Shown: in pieces, positions 35,100 to 48,044 of the stretch
Layout of the letters: each line of letters starts with the position of its first letter
Position numbering within the stretch: the first letter of the stretch is position 1
Source of the DNA: Glossina fuscipes
Taxonomy: Eukaryota > Arthropoda > Insecta > Diptera > Glossinidae
Assembly: GCF_014805625.2 (NCBI RefSeq)
Contig: NW_023998422.1
Span: 10,479,264-10,543,263 of the forward strand
DNA length: 64,000 nucleotides
Reading direction: 5' to 3'
Notes under the pieces: generated by a model
What the model was told of the DNA's origin: nothing
What the model saw: the letters and a program-made list of their open reading frames with translations, nothing else
Database searches by the model: none
Program-made: the position numbers and the translations under genes

Positions 35100-36760
35100 A
35101 ATGGTTTGTATTCACAGCACAAAGTTCCGGCCTGCTTTAAAATAAAACGACTTGAAATGTCAAAAGTTTTTTTCTACTTTATTTCACAAATGTTATTTAA
35201 CTTGGCAACTCTAAGCTTTGTCTCATATTCGTTACTTATAAAGGATCGAATCTGTTAGGTTCGTTATTCTATTTGCAGTTGAGCATAATCTTTATCGAAG
35301 ACCGTAAGGAATATTGCCTGCTTGATAGGTTGCTAGCTTAAATGGAATTTGAAAGTCGAACAGTGAACAGTAGAACAATGAAAATTTCGTTAAATTCCTA
35401 TGATTGACTTAAAAAATTGGGTCTAGTTTGTCCTGAGTGTAAGCCACATTACCTTTGACTTTTCTGCAACAAATTAACTGCTCTTTGCAGAGTACATCGC
35501 TTTCGTGAACATGCGCTATCACCCGGAATATGGATTAGGTTAAAACTGTTCATCAAAAGAAAGCTTAAATATGCTTCACAGTAGATTCGATTGAAATCTT
35601 TATCTACGCTTACGTTTAACTACTTTGCCTCTCAAATGCGTAACAAATTTCAATTCATTTATTTTATTTACATATGAAATTCAACCAACATGAATTAACC
35701 GCCGGCTCTTAGAAATAACTCTTACGCTAAGTGTTATCAATAAGGATTAAAAAGGATTTAAAGAAAAATGAAGAAAAACTAGGAAAATGGAAAAAACAGT
35801 ATTTATGTATAAGCGGCCTTGAAAATCATGAAAATGTGTTAATCGTTTTTTACACATCTGAGCGAATTTTCGGTTCTTGATTTGCTGAATAGAAGAAGAA
35901 GAAAATTATGATAAGCTTCTTTAATTCGATAAAAGCGTCTTTGGTCACGTTTTCGGCAAACAAACATTTTTAGTCGGAGTTTAGCTCAATTTAATCTTTC
36001 GAAAAATATGATATATCCCGATAATGATTGTTGCGCAAGATTTCGCCTTCTAATTGGAGGATTTGTAAAGGGCTGCTCCGTTTACAACACAGAGAAATCA
36101 GCATCAGAGATTTTACAACAATAAGACTTTCGTTTAACAGATCTCGTTTTAAGAAGTACCAAGTACATCTCGAGAAATTCAATTGAACTACTTCTTCAAT
36201 AAATCCTCAAGTATTTATCTATTTCTATTCATTACGTAGTCTGTTTGTCTTGCTTTAAAGGTACAAATTTGAATTTAAAAGACCAAGGACATCTACTTCT
36301 CTCCCTTTAATTTTTACCTACTGTCGATAAGTTCATGACTTTTGTTTACCGTCTGAGAATCAAAAAAATAAGAAAATTTAAACAACTCACTCGAGGAAAA
36401 CATACAACATATCTGTAAATAATGCTGGAACTCATTTCACTTTTCTGGTCGTATGCTATACTTTTCGGTCATATATTTTTGACAACTTCAATGATAAACA
36501 AAACTTAGATATGCAGGTAAGCGAAAGAAAACTTATTAAGCTAAAAAATTCAATGCCTTTCTTATTATTCTTATCCGTTTGGAGTCAATTCCGTACTCTC
36601 TCTTCTATTCTGTTCAGAGTAAATTTTCCGATTCATTTGCTTCTTTTTGTTTTAGATATTCAGGGATTTCCCCTACAAATACCGCACGAGCCCTTTAAAA
36701 GACTATAAACATTTAGTAAATTAAATTCCGTACGAGATCATACAGTAACGAGATACGCAA
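35100..36760. other. Non-coding, 5' flank of the F-box gene
   Basis: The first few hundred bases are upstream of the F-box gene and should hold its promoter, but I see no clear TATA box or DRE. A stretch at 35190-35350 resembles 33260-33450 on the other side of the gene. The rest is unremarkable. Confidence 0.45.
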
Positions 36761-36763
36761 TGT

Positions 36764-37180
36764 TGGACAGAACATGTGTTCGAGGTATCAAAAGACGCAG
36801 CCAAGGGTTTAGGTTGCTCATTGCAGCCAATGCCTATACCATCTACGCCATCACGCATGAGCGGGAGCATTCATATTTTGCTTGAAGGCTGTTAAACGCA
36901 TACAGCAGGAGGCGACGAAAGTATGCCCACAGTTCAGCTTAGGCACAATGTAGGCTGTGTTGTGCTTAGTTACAGCTGTTGTTCTACAGAGATGAAAAAG
37001 ATTGATCCAACAATTAAGACTACGCTGTTTTCCCAATCCTTTCGCTCGTTTGCTTTAGATTTGCCTGCATACCGTGGCCGCTTCTGGAACGACCTACCGG
37101 CAGTGGTCTTTTCCACCTTCTCCGATGTTTTCACCTTCAAATCGAACGCTCACAAAGAATATTCCTCTCCTCCGTCTCTC
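36764..37180 (+). pseudogene. LINE reverse-transcriptase C-terminal fossil
   Basis: Forward reading: WTEHVFEVSKDAAKGLG, then after a frame change LKAVKRIQQEATKV, then LRHNVGCVVLSYSCCSTEM and a C-terminal FRSFALDLPAYRGRFWNDLP with VFTFKSNAHKEY. Non-LTR retrotransposon polyproteins end like this: 'W..H......A...LG', '.LL..VQ.RA.K', 'R...LPRT.R.WN.LP..VFP......FK..V...'. Frame changes and missing blocks make it a relic. No poly-A tail or target duplication could be fixed. Confidence 0.7.
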
Positions 37181-37189
37181 ACTTTCTGC

Positions 37190-38695
37190 CCAAGTCTCAT
37201 TATTTTTCTGCGTATATTAGTGGCTGTATCTATAGGGAAAACGCCTAATCTTACCTACTTCATAATCTCACCAGAGAGAAAGTTCTTTTTTTCTTTTTTT
37301 TTTTTGCAAAATTAGTTCATTTAAACGCCTATTTCCTACTGAGAGGCAACATTATATTGGCAACTTTCCTATTATTTCCCTTTATTTAGATTTGTACTCC
37401 TCACTCGTGGATGATTGAAAGGAAAACAAATTTGGTTAAATATATATTATTATGCATATCTTTAACCATAACTTAGATACGAGCAATTGCTTCAAATATT
37501 TAATGAAAAGAAAAACGAAATAAAATGTTATTGCGCGGCCGATTAACGGTTCGATTAATACACTGCTTCAGCTTTCTGCCTAACATAAAACGTAACGAAT
37601 AATATCTTGCTGTTAAGCAAAAGCTTACTTTTCGTGCGAATGCTTCGGTGTTCGAGAAATATACCTAAGCTGTTCTGAATTTGCTGAATTTGCAATATTT
37701 AAATGTCGAATGTTTTGGGCAAATTAGAATCGTATTGCAATATAGAATCTTATTTTTGGCAAGTTCTTTTTACAGGGAAAGAGTTGCAAAAACATTCGCG
37801 GCCCATCCACGCTTTCCACGTTCATTTCATTGCGTTAAATTACTATTCTTTAGAGAGTTTTTTTTTTCCAAGAAAAGCTAAAAATTGTAAATTTTCTTTC
37901 ATGTAACAATTTTTTTAAAATAGGAGTTTTCCAAAAATCCAATAATAGTTGCCATAAGTAAGTTGGCCCCAAAAATGCAAAGACAACCTTTAGAGAGCCA
38001 GACGGAGCAAAAACTGAGTCTATCTTAAGTTTTGCCCACGGTCCAACTTTACGCGGATCCTATAAGAGATATTGATCCCAAATTTGGCAAAATATATTTT
38101 TCTAACATCACTTAAAAATGACCATCCAAATAATTGGGATGAAACAGCCGATATGGTCGTGTTTTAAGAATTGTTTTTACAATTCTAACGCATTTAGGAG
38201 ATGAATGAAGGGAAAGATTCACTCCAAGAGAATAAGAATAGCTAATACTCTTTTTTTTTTTAATTCATTTTATTATCTCTACTTTATTCAACACGGTAAA
38301 CGTGTTTTTCAAATATTTGCTTTCCATTGTTCGTTCGTTGTTTTATGAGTTTACAGCACAGAAATGTATGTTTAACGACTTAAAAGTAAATAAACGTAAA
38401 ATGCTTCTCAAGGTCCTTTAATAAACGTAACAGTATGTTAATAAGTTTTGAATTGTTGTAATATATCTTGAGATTGTGTTAATTATTTGAAATATCATCT
38501 AATCATATATTGGTTTATTAATGATTGTATTGTTCCCTTTATACATACACATATATCTGATATATTAATGAAGCTATTAATTTAATTACGAAGTAATGAT
38601 TAAATAAATGGTCCATTAGGTATTTTTATATTGATTATAAATTTATATAAATAAATATTGCGACATTATATAGTGGAATAGTGTTGGAGAAATAT
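37190..38695. other. Non-coding, nothing recognised
   Basis: AT-rich. Short T/A runs occur at 37286-37305 and 38251-38262. No supported gene or element. Confidence 0.45.
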
Positions 38696-38699
38696 ATAT

Positions 38700-40030
38700 C
38701 TCAAATTAATAACAAATCATCAAATATATCGCATGCGAACAATTAGTTAATAAGTTCATGATGCAAATTACCAGAAAAATTCACCAAAATTGTGTCGAGT
38801 AGGTCTTTATAAAATCTAAAAAATCCTAGAATTTAGCATAGTTTACACTTGGATTAAAAATATTTCTATTTATCATCTCGGCTTACACCGGTTTGCAAGG
38901 ACATACATTAAATTCACTCATTTAAGTAGAATTTCTTATGATCAACCGATGATATTAATTACGAATAACTATGTGGGTGAAACATTCAATTCGCCTTCGT
39001 CTTCTTCAAATCCATTAAGATAAAATTTTATAGCTAATAATGTAAACGAGTTTCCCTTACACTAAATCAGTGCCAAACTTTCACAAATGTCCATTAAAAT
39101 TCTATCAATTCATTTTTACATTAATAAGATTTGTGTAGCAAATCTTGGAAATATCGCATGCGAAGAATTAGTTAATAAGTTCAACATGCAATTTATACAA
39201 AAAAAAAAAAAAAAAAATCACCAAAATCGTGTTTATAAAGCGACCTAAAAGCTAATACAATTCGTAACTTTCTTTTTATCATCTCGGATTACATCGACTT
39301 CCCAAAAACGTTCATTAATCAATTCGCTCACTTAATTGGAATTTCTTATGAGCAACCAAAGATTTAAAAACACTTTTGCAAAGGTAAATGCTATAGCAAT
39401 CGTTTTCATTGCGTTGAAAAGTGACCCAATTTTGAAGCCAAATATTTTTCATTTAATATGATATAATACTGAAATTTGTCGAATTATTGACTAACCGATT
39501 CTTTAGATTTCCCCATATTATATTACGACAGTAGATTCTCGCATTGTCCCTTTTCCTCATGTTTTCTCTTATATAAATGCTGAACCATTTATGCTACAGC
39601 GTTCGTTGTATACAAAGGTTAAAATGTGATCGTCTAACTATCCTTAGGAAATGCGTTTAATTAGATTTTGAAATCACTGAAATTTCCACTATTCGCGAGC
39701 ATGTTAATTATGAATAGTTACGAGTGGAAATCGTCCGATTAACAGGCGCTCTGTTCGACAAGATAAGATAAATTGTTAAAACAGCGAATTCCCCCTATTT
39801 TAGGTCTGTATCGAACTTCCATTAGTGCCCTTTGCCATCCTATCAAATCAATCATTTAAGTAGAATTTGTTATCGCCAACCGACGATGTTACTTATAACT
39901 AATTATGAAAGTGGATCGATCGACTGCGTCTTGTTCGAATTCATTTAGATAAAAATTCCATTAACGATGTTAAGAATGCAAATGAGATGTAGATCTGTGC
40001 CCAACTTTACTTTTTCACGGTTACATTTTT
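38700..40030. repeat. Degenerate tandem repeat, ~420-bp unit
   Basis: 'atcgcatgcgaa.aattagtt' then 'aataagttca...atgcaa' occurs at 38728 and 39153 (425 bp apart). 'cactcatttaagtagaattt', '.ttatgatcaaccgatgat' occurs near 38920, again near 39335 and again near 39845. 'tgtcgaactt/gtgccaaactttca'-type text also recurs. At least three diverged units with insertions. No coding potential; satellite-like. Confidence 0.65.
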
Positions 40031-40039
40031 ATCTTCTTT

Positions 40040-43000
40040 TTCGTTTCCTTTGATGTTTAACTTTCGTTCATGTGATTTTTTAACTGTCAATTTACCGCCC
40101 ATTACAATTATGGAAATGAATGAGTAAACGCAATAGAACTCAATTTACTATTACTTGCGAGTGATATTGTTTAAAAAATGATATTTTTTTTAAGTCATAA
40201 AGAATAATATATACATTGCAAAAAAATTCGTTCCAATCCGTTGATTAGGTTTTCGTAAATAACTTTGAGAAAATGACCCAAAACTTTGTGCCCGCAAGTC
40301 AGCATTGCCTCTTAAGACCTTCAGTTCAATAAAACTTTTTTCATTTTCGTTTGGTTTTAAAGCTTACAATAAAAAAAAAAAATAAAAAATAAAAAAAAAT
40401 GGTTTAAGTTATTAAAAAATGTTTGCTAATAAAATATAGTATAACAAAATAAACGTAAATAAAACATAAAAAAAATATTTTTCATCTTTTGGAATTTCAA
40501 CTCATGATTTATTAGCTTTAAAGCCTGTCGTTAACAAACAAAATAAACAATATTTTACGAAATTTTAAGAAAAAAAAAAAATTATATATACATATATATA
40601 TATATATGTTAGTCAATAAATAAATAAATAAATAAATAAAAGGGAAAAACGATATTATGTTTGGCTTAGTACGACGACTTTCTTGATACTACACTTTTTG
40701 CTTATTTTTCTGGTTTTGATAAAATACATCGCAAAGTAAACATAACATGTTGCGTAAGCGTAAGAAGTTCATTTTAATCTTCTAGCATGTAGAGAAATCT
40801 TGCTCATTGCTAAGCTATTGATAGGATGACAAACTTATCAAGAATAACTTTCTGTTCTGGATGTCGAGCAAGCTCGTTAGTTATGAGTTATGAGCTCACT
40901 GCAATGAGAAGAGATGCGTACAGCTTTTTCACTATTAAGTGAAAGAATCTTGCGATCGATTTGAAATTACTGTCCGGTAACATATTCAAATTACGGTCGG
41001 GTTTACTTGATATCAAGAACCTTAATACGCCCCCTTTTTTAATTCAATCTCACTATTCACTTTGCATGCGAAAATGATCGTTATATGGAAATTAAGAAAT
41101 CGAAAATTCTTCATCATCAGCTACAGCACAATTGTTAGTTATTTTCTAATTTCTGAGATAATTCAGAAATTTATGTTTGAATATTAACTGCAGATGACAT
41201 TAATAGGTTGCCTGCTTTTCATAAAAGTTAGGTTAGATAGAAAGATATAAAGAAAAGCTTAAGGGAGACTTTCTGTAAGAAAAAAAAAAAAAAAAACCAG
41301 GAACTTGACTTTATAGCTGTTCAATAAGATGGTAACCTAGAAATTTTTACCCATCGTAGTTCATATGAAGTTGTTATCAGGGATTATTTCAATCTTTGCT
41401 TAGCCTATCTAACGTCCTGGCCAAATAAAGCTGTCGTCGAACAATATGCATATGAGATATTTTTCGCATTCTATGTTCAATTGCAATTGACTCTAGTCAA
41501 TATAAAGGTGATGCCAAGTGTTTGCACTACAGATGAAAGCAATCATGCCAACCGTAAACCGTCTTTCGCTTGCAAGTTTTATAAAAAAGTGAAGCCAAGT
41601 TAAAAATAGTGATTCTGTATGAATTCTCTATCGGTTTTGTGGAATTCTTTATCTGAATTCCATAATATATAGGGAGGGCGAGAAAACGCTACTATAGTCT
41701 CTAAGCATTAAAATTAAAAATACTACGATCTTTTCCTATACCATTTTCAATCTTGCAATAGCGATCTTTTCTCATTTCTGAAATTTCTTGGCTCAATAAG
41801 TTAAAGTAATAATTCATTCATGTCTCTTGTCTTATAATTTAAGTTAACTCTTCGCTCCCAAGTAATAATTTTTTTTTTTTTTTTAAATGTTTTTTGTTTA
41901 GTTTTTTAAATTTATTAGCAGTTGACTGTTAGCTTTATTTAGGCAGCTCGTAATCGAAAGTGATCTCACTTTGGACCATTGCTAGTGTATAACATTACAT
42001 TTAGTTTATGAGATCTTCGGCGCGTGCGCTATTCTATTTGCTACAACTACATATTTTAAAGTTTATATATATGGGTGTAGTAAGTTTTGAAAAAAAAAAA
42101 AAAAAAAAAAAAAAAACACAAATTTCAAAGACTTATTGGTTAAGGTGTGCCAGGTAATAGTGTTAGTGATTATTATATCAACCAATGAAAAATGCGCATA
42201 GATTAACTTTAACATTGTTTTTGCAACACCCAATAGCACTGAACAGTAACAACAATACTTTACAAAATCGACAGATATAGCGATTGACTTAACATTTTGT
42301 ATTCGAATTCTCTAAATTCTCTAATTACGTTAAATCCAAGTCGTATTTTCTTCATGAAGTTCTCTTTGCTCACAAAGCACGGGACGAGAATTTTTATTTG
42401 CATTCCCTATATATAGATTACTAGCAAAGAACAGATGTCAACTTGGCGTTTGATGCATGTACCCTGATGCATGTGGTATAAAGAAACGGATAATTACTTC
42501 ACTATGATGTAAAGAATCGGATAATTATTTTATTGCGATTTAGTTGAAAAATTTTTTCAATTTTTCCATAGTTATTTAAAGATAGTGGATACGAAAGATT
42601 CGGTCTAAATGAAAGGTAGACTTTTTAGCTGTTTTCTTGTTTGTTTGTTTTTTTTTTCATTTTCTACTTCTTAAGCAAATTTAACTGGGTTCGCATGCAA
42701 ATTAATTCAGTATAAATATATATTTGACGTTCTTTCTTTTCTTCTCATTTTATTTACGTTGTTTCTTATTCTTCGCTTGTTGTTGCTGTTGTTAAGTTAT
42801 ATGTTTTTTTAAAGTTACTGAGGAATTTAAAGATTTTTTTTCTTTCTTTTTTTTTAAATTTATTTATATGGCACGCACTCTGTGATGCCATTATCAACTA
42901 AAAGCAACAACTCTTGAAGTTATTTATAAATTTTATATCTACCATCAAAAGGGATAAAAATACATATACTAATGTGGTCGTTTTCTTTGTAACATCTATG

Positions 43001-43370
43001 CGAGCCTTCGTATTGTTCCCGTACACATTCCGAATAAGCTTAAGTTTCGCGAACATGAAGTCCTTTTTTCGCAAGCGTAAAAAATCAGTCGCTAATTGCT
43101 TTACAACAACAACAAAAAAGCATGTAAGAAAGTTATATTCACCACTACACTGTCGACTGTTCTACTCTTCGTGCTCCTTTGTTTAATACCCATTTTGCTA
43201 ATATTATTAAGACGAAAGTAATCCAAAAGGTCGCGGGGCCTCTCATATTCATTTTGAAACTAACCCACTTTTAGGCAGATGATATATTTTCATTTGTAAA
43301 ATGTATAAAATGGTTTTAAACATTTTGTCTTCTGTCTTACGTACAATCTCAGCAAAGCGAAAAAGAAAAT
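40040..43370. other. Non-coding; homopolymer and (AAAT)n tracts
   Basis: (AT)n at 40583-40607, (AAAT)n at 40616-40638, poly-A at 41280-41297 and 42090-42116, poly-T at 41870-41884. No gene or recognisable element. Confidence 0.55.
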
Positions 43371-43379
43371 TGAATCACT

Positions 43380-43770
43380 TGTAACTTTATGGGGGATGGC
43401 CGATTTTTTCCACTTTTCCACGTAGAGAGCGGAGTGTGCCGCAAAGTAAATGTGAAAATTATCAGCCTTCTAACTTTTATAACTTCTGAGTAACGAGCAG
43501 CAACCTACAACTTTTTGTTAAGAGAAACGAAGTTGCGTTCACTTTACGCTCTACTGCGGGCTTCTGCTCTAATCAATTTGGCCCATTTTCAATACCAATC
43601 TACGTGCAAAATCTTCAAAATTTGGAATCGATATCTTCATTTTTGTGAGTAGGAGAGACAGACGGACAGACATGACTTCATCAATGTAGCATTTCACGCC
43701 GATCTAGAATATGTATACTCTGTATAGAGTCTCTGAAGTTTCCTTCTGGGTGTTACATACATTATGAACA
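43380..43770 (-). repeat. Family B dispersed repeat, reverse orientation
   Basis: Reverse complement carries 'gtatgtaacacccagaagga', 'acttcagagactctataca', 'gtcatgtctgtccgtctgtc'. The distal part ('gttcactttacgctctactg', 'cgggcttctgctctaatca', 'caataccaatctacgtgca') matches 52555-52625. Confidence 0.75.
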
Positions 43771-43774
43771 AAAA

Positions 43775-44458
43775 AAAAAAAAAAAAAAACCAAAAAAAAA
43801 AAAAAAAAAAATTAGAAGCAACTCACAAAAGTTAAATTTTTCATTAGTCGTTTACATTCTGGTTTACTCTGATCTTATGTTTCTTACATTAAGAAACCAA
43901 GTAGACTCAAGGAGAGTGTGTGTGCATCTTTTGTGTTTATTTCTTTTTTTGTGATCGTGTAAAATGTGACGCATTCTTTTAACTTATTTTTGGTACAAAA
44001 ATTCTCGAAATCTTTGAAAAGCTTAAATTTCTTAAGAATTCATTTGGATATTATGTGTCTGCAGTGTAAGTGAAAGATAAATCGATTGGCTACAGCGACA
44101 CCCTTTTTTTATGCTTTAAGTAAAAGCAGCTTATATATGAGCCTTTCGTTAACCTAAATTTATTTTAAGAAATTTAAGAAACGAAACAAAAATTAAAAGA
44201 AAAAATAAAATTATTAAAAAAGAAAAATTATGTTCAATAAATACTTGCTACTATCCAAGACTAAGGATGTTTGCTGTCTGGACAGCGGGACAACTTTTTT
44301 TATTTTTACAACGAAGTTTTCTTACATGATTATTTGAATTGAATTTAATCACACAACTAAGTGCTATCTCGTGTCGTAAGTTTCGTTCATTTTCAATCGA
44401 TGATTAATTTTATTGAGAACAACCGATTAATTCCATTTTTAAACACAAACATCTTCCG

Positions 44459-44489
<31 letters not shown>

Positions 44490-46710
44490 TAACTAAGATT
44501 TTAGCGAGTTTGTGATTTCGAGTTCTCCAAGAGTTCTGGATCAGTCAGCATAAGTCCTTAGCGGAACTATCGTTCATTCTCTATATTATAATTATTTGTA
44601 AACCGAAAGGAACTTGAATTTACCTTATCTCGGAAAATAAGAATATTGTTATATCTGCTCAATAATTGTAAAGGAAGGAGGAAGCTCGGAGTTAACTGCT
44701 CGGAGAACCTTGGCTAATCCTAATAAGAAAAGATTGCAACAATTCATCCAGCAAAAATTCCCTCTCCGTAGTATTAAGCTACAGTTTTTCCAACACTTCC
44801 TAAACGCATCTTCATTTATATATGTTACAAAATGGGTTTCTCTTTGAGTTATCAAGGAAGAGATTTTCTTCCAGTTCACCAATATATTGCACGTTACAAT
44901 ATGCTAAGCGGATTTCCTGTACCTGTGTGCAACAAAATAAATTCAACTTTTCTTATAGAATACTGTCCCGTCTAATTTTTCTAGTTTCAATTTCTAATCA
45001 GATTATATTTTTCCTTTACAATAATCTAAAAGGTTTCTCAACTAGCGAATTGAATCCTTTAAATCAATTCAATTTCATTCATAACTATTAAAACCACGAA
45101 TGGTGGACTCCATTTAACCGAACGCATACGTTAGTTGATTAGCTTATCTCAAAGAGACGTTCTTCCAATTAAGTTGGTTGCCATAATCTTCAAGTTTACA
45201 GCGATATAAGCAGATTAGATCTCTTACCATGTTGTCTTTACGTTACGGCTCAAGCAAGCTGTTTCCCGCTAACTTTACTTTTGACAAGTTGGCGTTCCCA
45301 ATTACCAAAATGATCATATTTTAACTAAATGGACTGAGATATTTCGAAAGCAACAATCCAACTAATTCCACGATGTTGCTTTCTAACTTATCAGCTATAA
45401 ACGTAATCTACGCCGAATACTTACAAATAAGTAAAACCTAAGTGGTTTCGTTCACTCGCGGACGAGTCGTTCGAGGATGAAATCGTTCGCAAATTTAACT
45501 CACTAACTCTTTGACTTCTAAGATTTGTTAAGTTGTTCTTTAAGGACTAATTAACAAATCTAGCATACCTTTAATTTTAATTTAATTGTTACAACAAGCG
45601 CCAAATATAAATTAAATGCTATATATATCCTGAAGGTAATAGTACAAAAGAATTCCATTGTAAGTAAAATTATAATAAATTTTTAGTAACTTGTATTGTT
45701 TGGTGCGCAGTCCATGCTCCTAGCTCTCTATCTTAAAAAATTTTTACGAATCGCCTCAACTTCTTTGGCTCGAAGCATCATACTGCGTTCGGCGTTATGG
45801 CGTGTTTGTCGAACATATGGTGGCCGAACTTCCAGATGATTCCGCGTTCATATAGGATGTTGTAGTGTGATCGCATACTATCGTATGCATCCACTTGAAG
45901 TGTGACAAAATTATGCCACTTCAGCATAACCCTTTTGATAAAATAAAATGTCATACTTCACTTCGCATGTAAACAGTGATAATTCTGTTTATATAAGAAT
46001 AATCTAGTGTGTGATAAGGATAATTTAGTAAGCAATTATAATCCTGTTTAGAATAAGATAAGAATAGTTTAGTGTAAAAATGTAGTATAAATAGTGCCTA
46101 AGAAAATCAGGAAAATCAGTTCTCATAAAGCAACTCAACCAAGCGTTTTACTCGCTAATAGCACTAGGCATTCAATCTGCCTGAACCATTAAGATTAGTG
46201 ACCGTCTTATGCCGAGACACTTTGGCATTATAAAAGACGGAAAGACTTGGCGTACTGCAGCCGAGCAGCTTAGGGCCTAAACAGATAATCTAAACACATC
46301 ATACTACACCCAACTTTATTACAATGTAATGGAATGCTTAATTCGTCCCTTGCCAGAAACTGAATCGTTATCGGAGATGTCTATCCATTTCTTCAGGGTA
46401 ACTTCATTTTAACCCATCAAAGATAAATATAGAATTTCTCATTAATTACCGAGGTGTAGATAATCCATATATTTTAAAATTAAGTTAACGCTACTAACGA
46501 TCTTTCATAGTTACAGTCCAAATGCTGAAAGAATGCAAAGTGCGAATCGAGGTATAATATTTTTCAAAGACATTACGCAACTTCCGATTTTTGATACATC
46601 TTCCAAAATGATGAAACATATCTGAAGAACGTAATATCATAAGCAATTACATTTTTTATCAAGGCAAAAATCTCCGCAAATATGCTCCCCCCATATATAG
46701 GAGACACTGA
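43775..46710. other. Mostly non-coding; possible retroelement promoter near 46085
   Basis: Starts with long A runs (43770-43810) and has poly-T at 44459-44486. 45700-46260 differs in character. It contains a TATA box 'gtagtataaatagtgcc' near 46082 and repeated short motifs ('gataagaatagtttagtg'), which could be part of an LTR, but no matching second LTR was seen. A short frame before it (about 45740-45850) is not recognised. Confidence 0.35.
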
Positions 46711-46718
46711 GCTAAATA

Positions 46719-47260
46719 TTAGGTTGGAGGGAAAGTTCTGCCGTATTTTTAAATAGGCGGGTAATTTTTCTTGTAAATAAAACAATATCTGGCTCGTGAG
46801 TCATTCCGATTTTTTTTTGTTTTTTTCAGCTGGTGTATAATATAAAAGGAGACTTTTTTTTACCGTTCATCATGCACTTGTGATATTCAAAGTGAAAAAC
46901 ATGTCAGTAGATAAAGTGCATTTATGACACTGCATTTTGTATGAATTCCAAAAAGGAAGCAACGCATCGGTTGCATATAAAAATTTATGTACGATATTTG
47001 AAAAAGATATTGTAAATGTTCGTACTTGTCGAAGATGGTTTAGCAAATTTCGTTCCGGGGATCTGAGCCTCCAAGAAAGTGATCGAGATATTGATGTTTT
47101 GCGATCCATGTTTGGAAATAATCCACATTTAGCAAATCGAGAGATGACAGAGAAGTTAGGCATTCATCATACAACTGCTGGATATCACATTAAATCTCTT
47201 GGGTTTGTGTTAAAGCAAAGTACATGAATAAAATACGACAGAACTTTCCCTTCAACCTAT
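46719..47260 (+). mobile_element. Internally deleted mariner (542 bp)
   Basis: Inverted repeats of 31 bp (TTAGGTTGGAGGGAAAGTTC..., three mismatches between ends) are flanked by TA at 46717-46718 and 47261-47262. Inside are only the 5' leader and the transposase N-terminus; the catalytic domain is gone and the coding part joins directly to the 3' end. The ends differ from those of the 22952 element, so this is a different mariner lineage. It is a non-autonomous, MITE-like deletion derivative. Confidence 0.93.
46901..47227 (+). pseudogene. Mariner transposase N-terminal domain only, one early stop
   Basis: The natural start is ATG at 46901 (MSVDKVHL), followed by TGA at 46925-46927 and then about 99 open codons to 47227. 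The TGA is a likely decayed CGA. Residues after it show the paired helix-turn-helix DNA-binding region: RTCRRWFSKFRSGDLSL, then NREMTEKLGIHHTTAGYHI and LGFVLK, which sits just before the WVPHEL-type linker in complete enzymes. All three catalytic Asp are absent because of the deletion. If the stop were read through, or if the downstream ATG at 46937 were used, the product would bind inverted repeats without cutting. That is inference. Confidence 0.85.
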
Positions 47261-47264
47261 TAAA

Positions 47265-48040
47265 AAAAAAAAAAAATTTATCGAATTTAAACACCGCCAG
47301 ATTTCTGATATGTTTTAAAGGACTCTAAAATCTATCAGGAACACCCACTTTCATTATTATGTCGAGAATTTATCATTCGCCTACACACTCCCAAATACAT
47401 GCGTAGGGCGCTAAAATAGTTTTATGGTTGGTTCTCCTACACTTTACTCCAAAGAAAATAGTAATGAAGTTGGGGATTTGCGATAGGTTTTGACGTCCTT
47501 TAAAACATATCAAAAATCTGCAGCTAGATTTGCAAATAGGTTACATAACACATTTCTTATTTCGCAAATCTTCTTCAATTGTGGATATACACTCACTCTA
47601 TGATAAACGGTGAGAATATATCTTTTTTAAACATTTTTATAACATCAATGATCAATTAATTACCTTAGCAGATGTGCGAAGCAAGTGTGAAGATAGCTCA
47701 ACTCTTAACAAAGACCAAAAAAATTGATACAGCACAGTGGGCTGACTGCACGGCAGTAATTATTTTGGGCTTGCAGTAAGGACGATGTAGCGGAGTTTGT
47801 AAAGAAAGTGCAACTCGTTTACGGCGAACGATAAAAGTTTTTTTTTTAATAATAAGGAAAATATCAATAGTTTATTAAAAGAAAAAAAATCATGCAAAAG
47901 CTATCAGAATTTTCAACTTGCGATTAAAATATTATTGCCAGACGTCGTGTTTCTTTTCTCTTTTTTTACCGTTAGATATTCCCTAGTTATCCATAAACTT
48001 AATATTTATGACGTTACTATTGCTGTAAATTAATGTAAAT
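47265..48040. other. Non-coding, nothing recognised
   Basis: Short A/T-rich stretch between the deleted mariner and a family A repeat. No supported feature. Confidence 0.45.
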
Positions 48041-48044
48041 GTTA

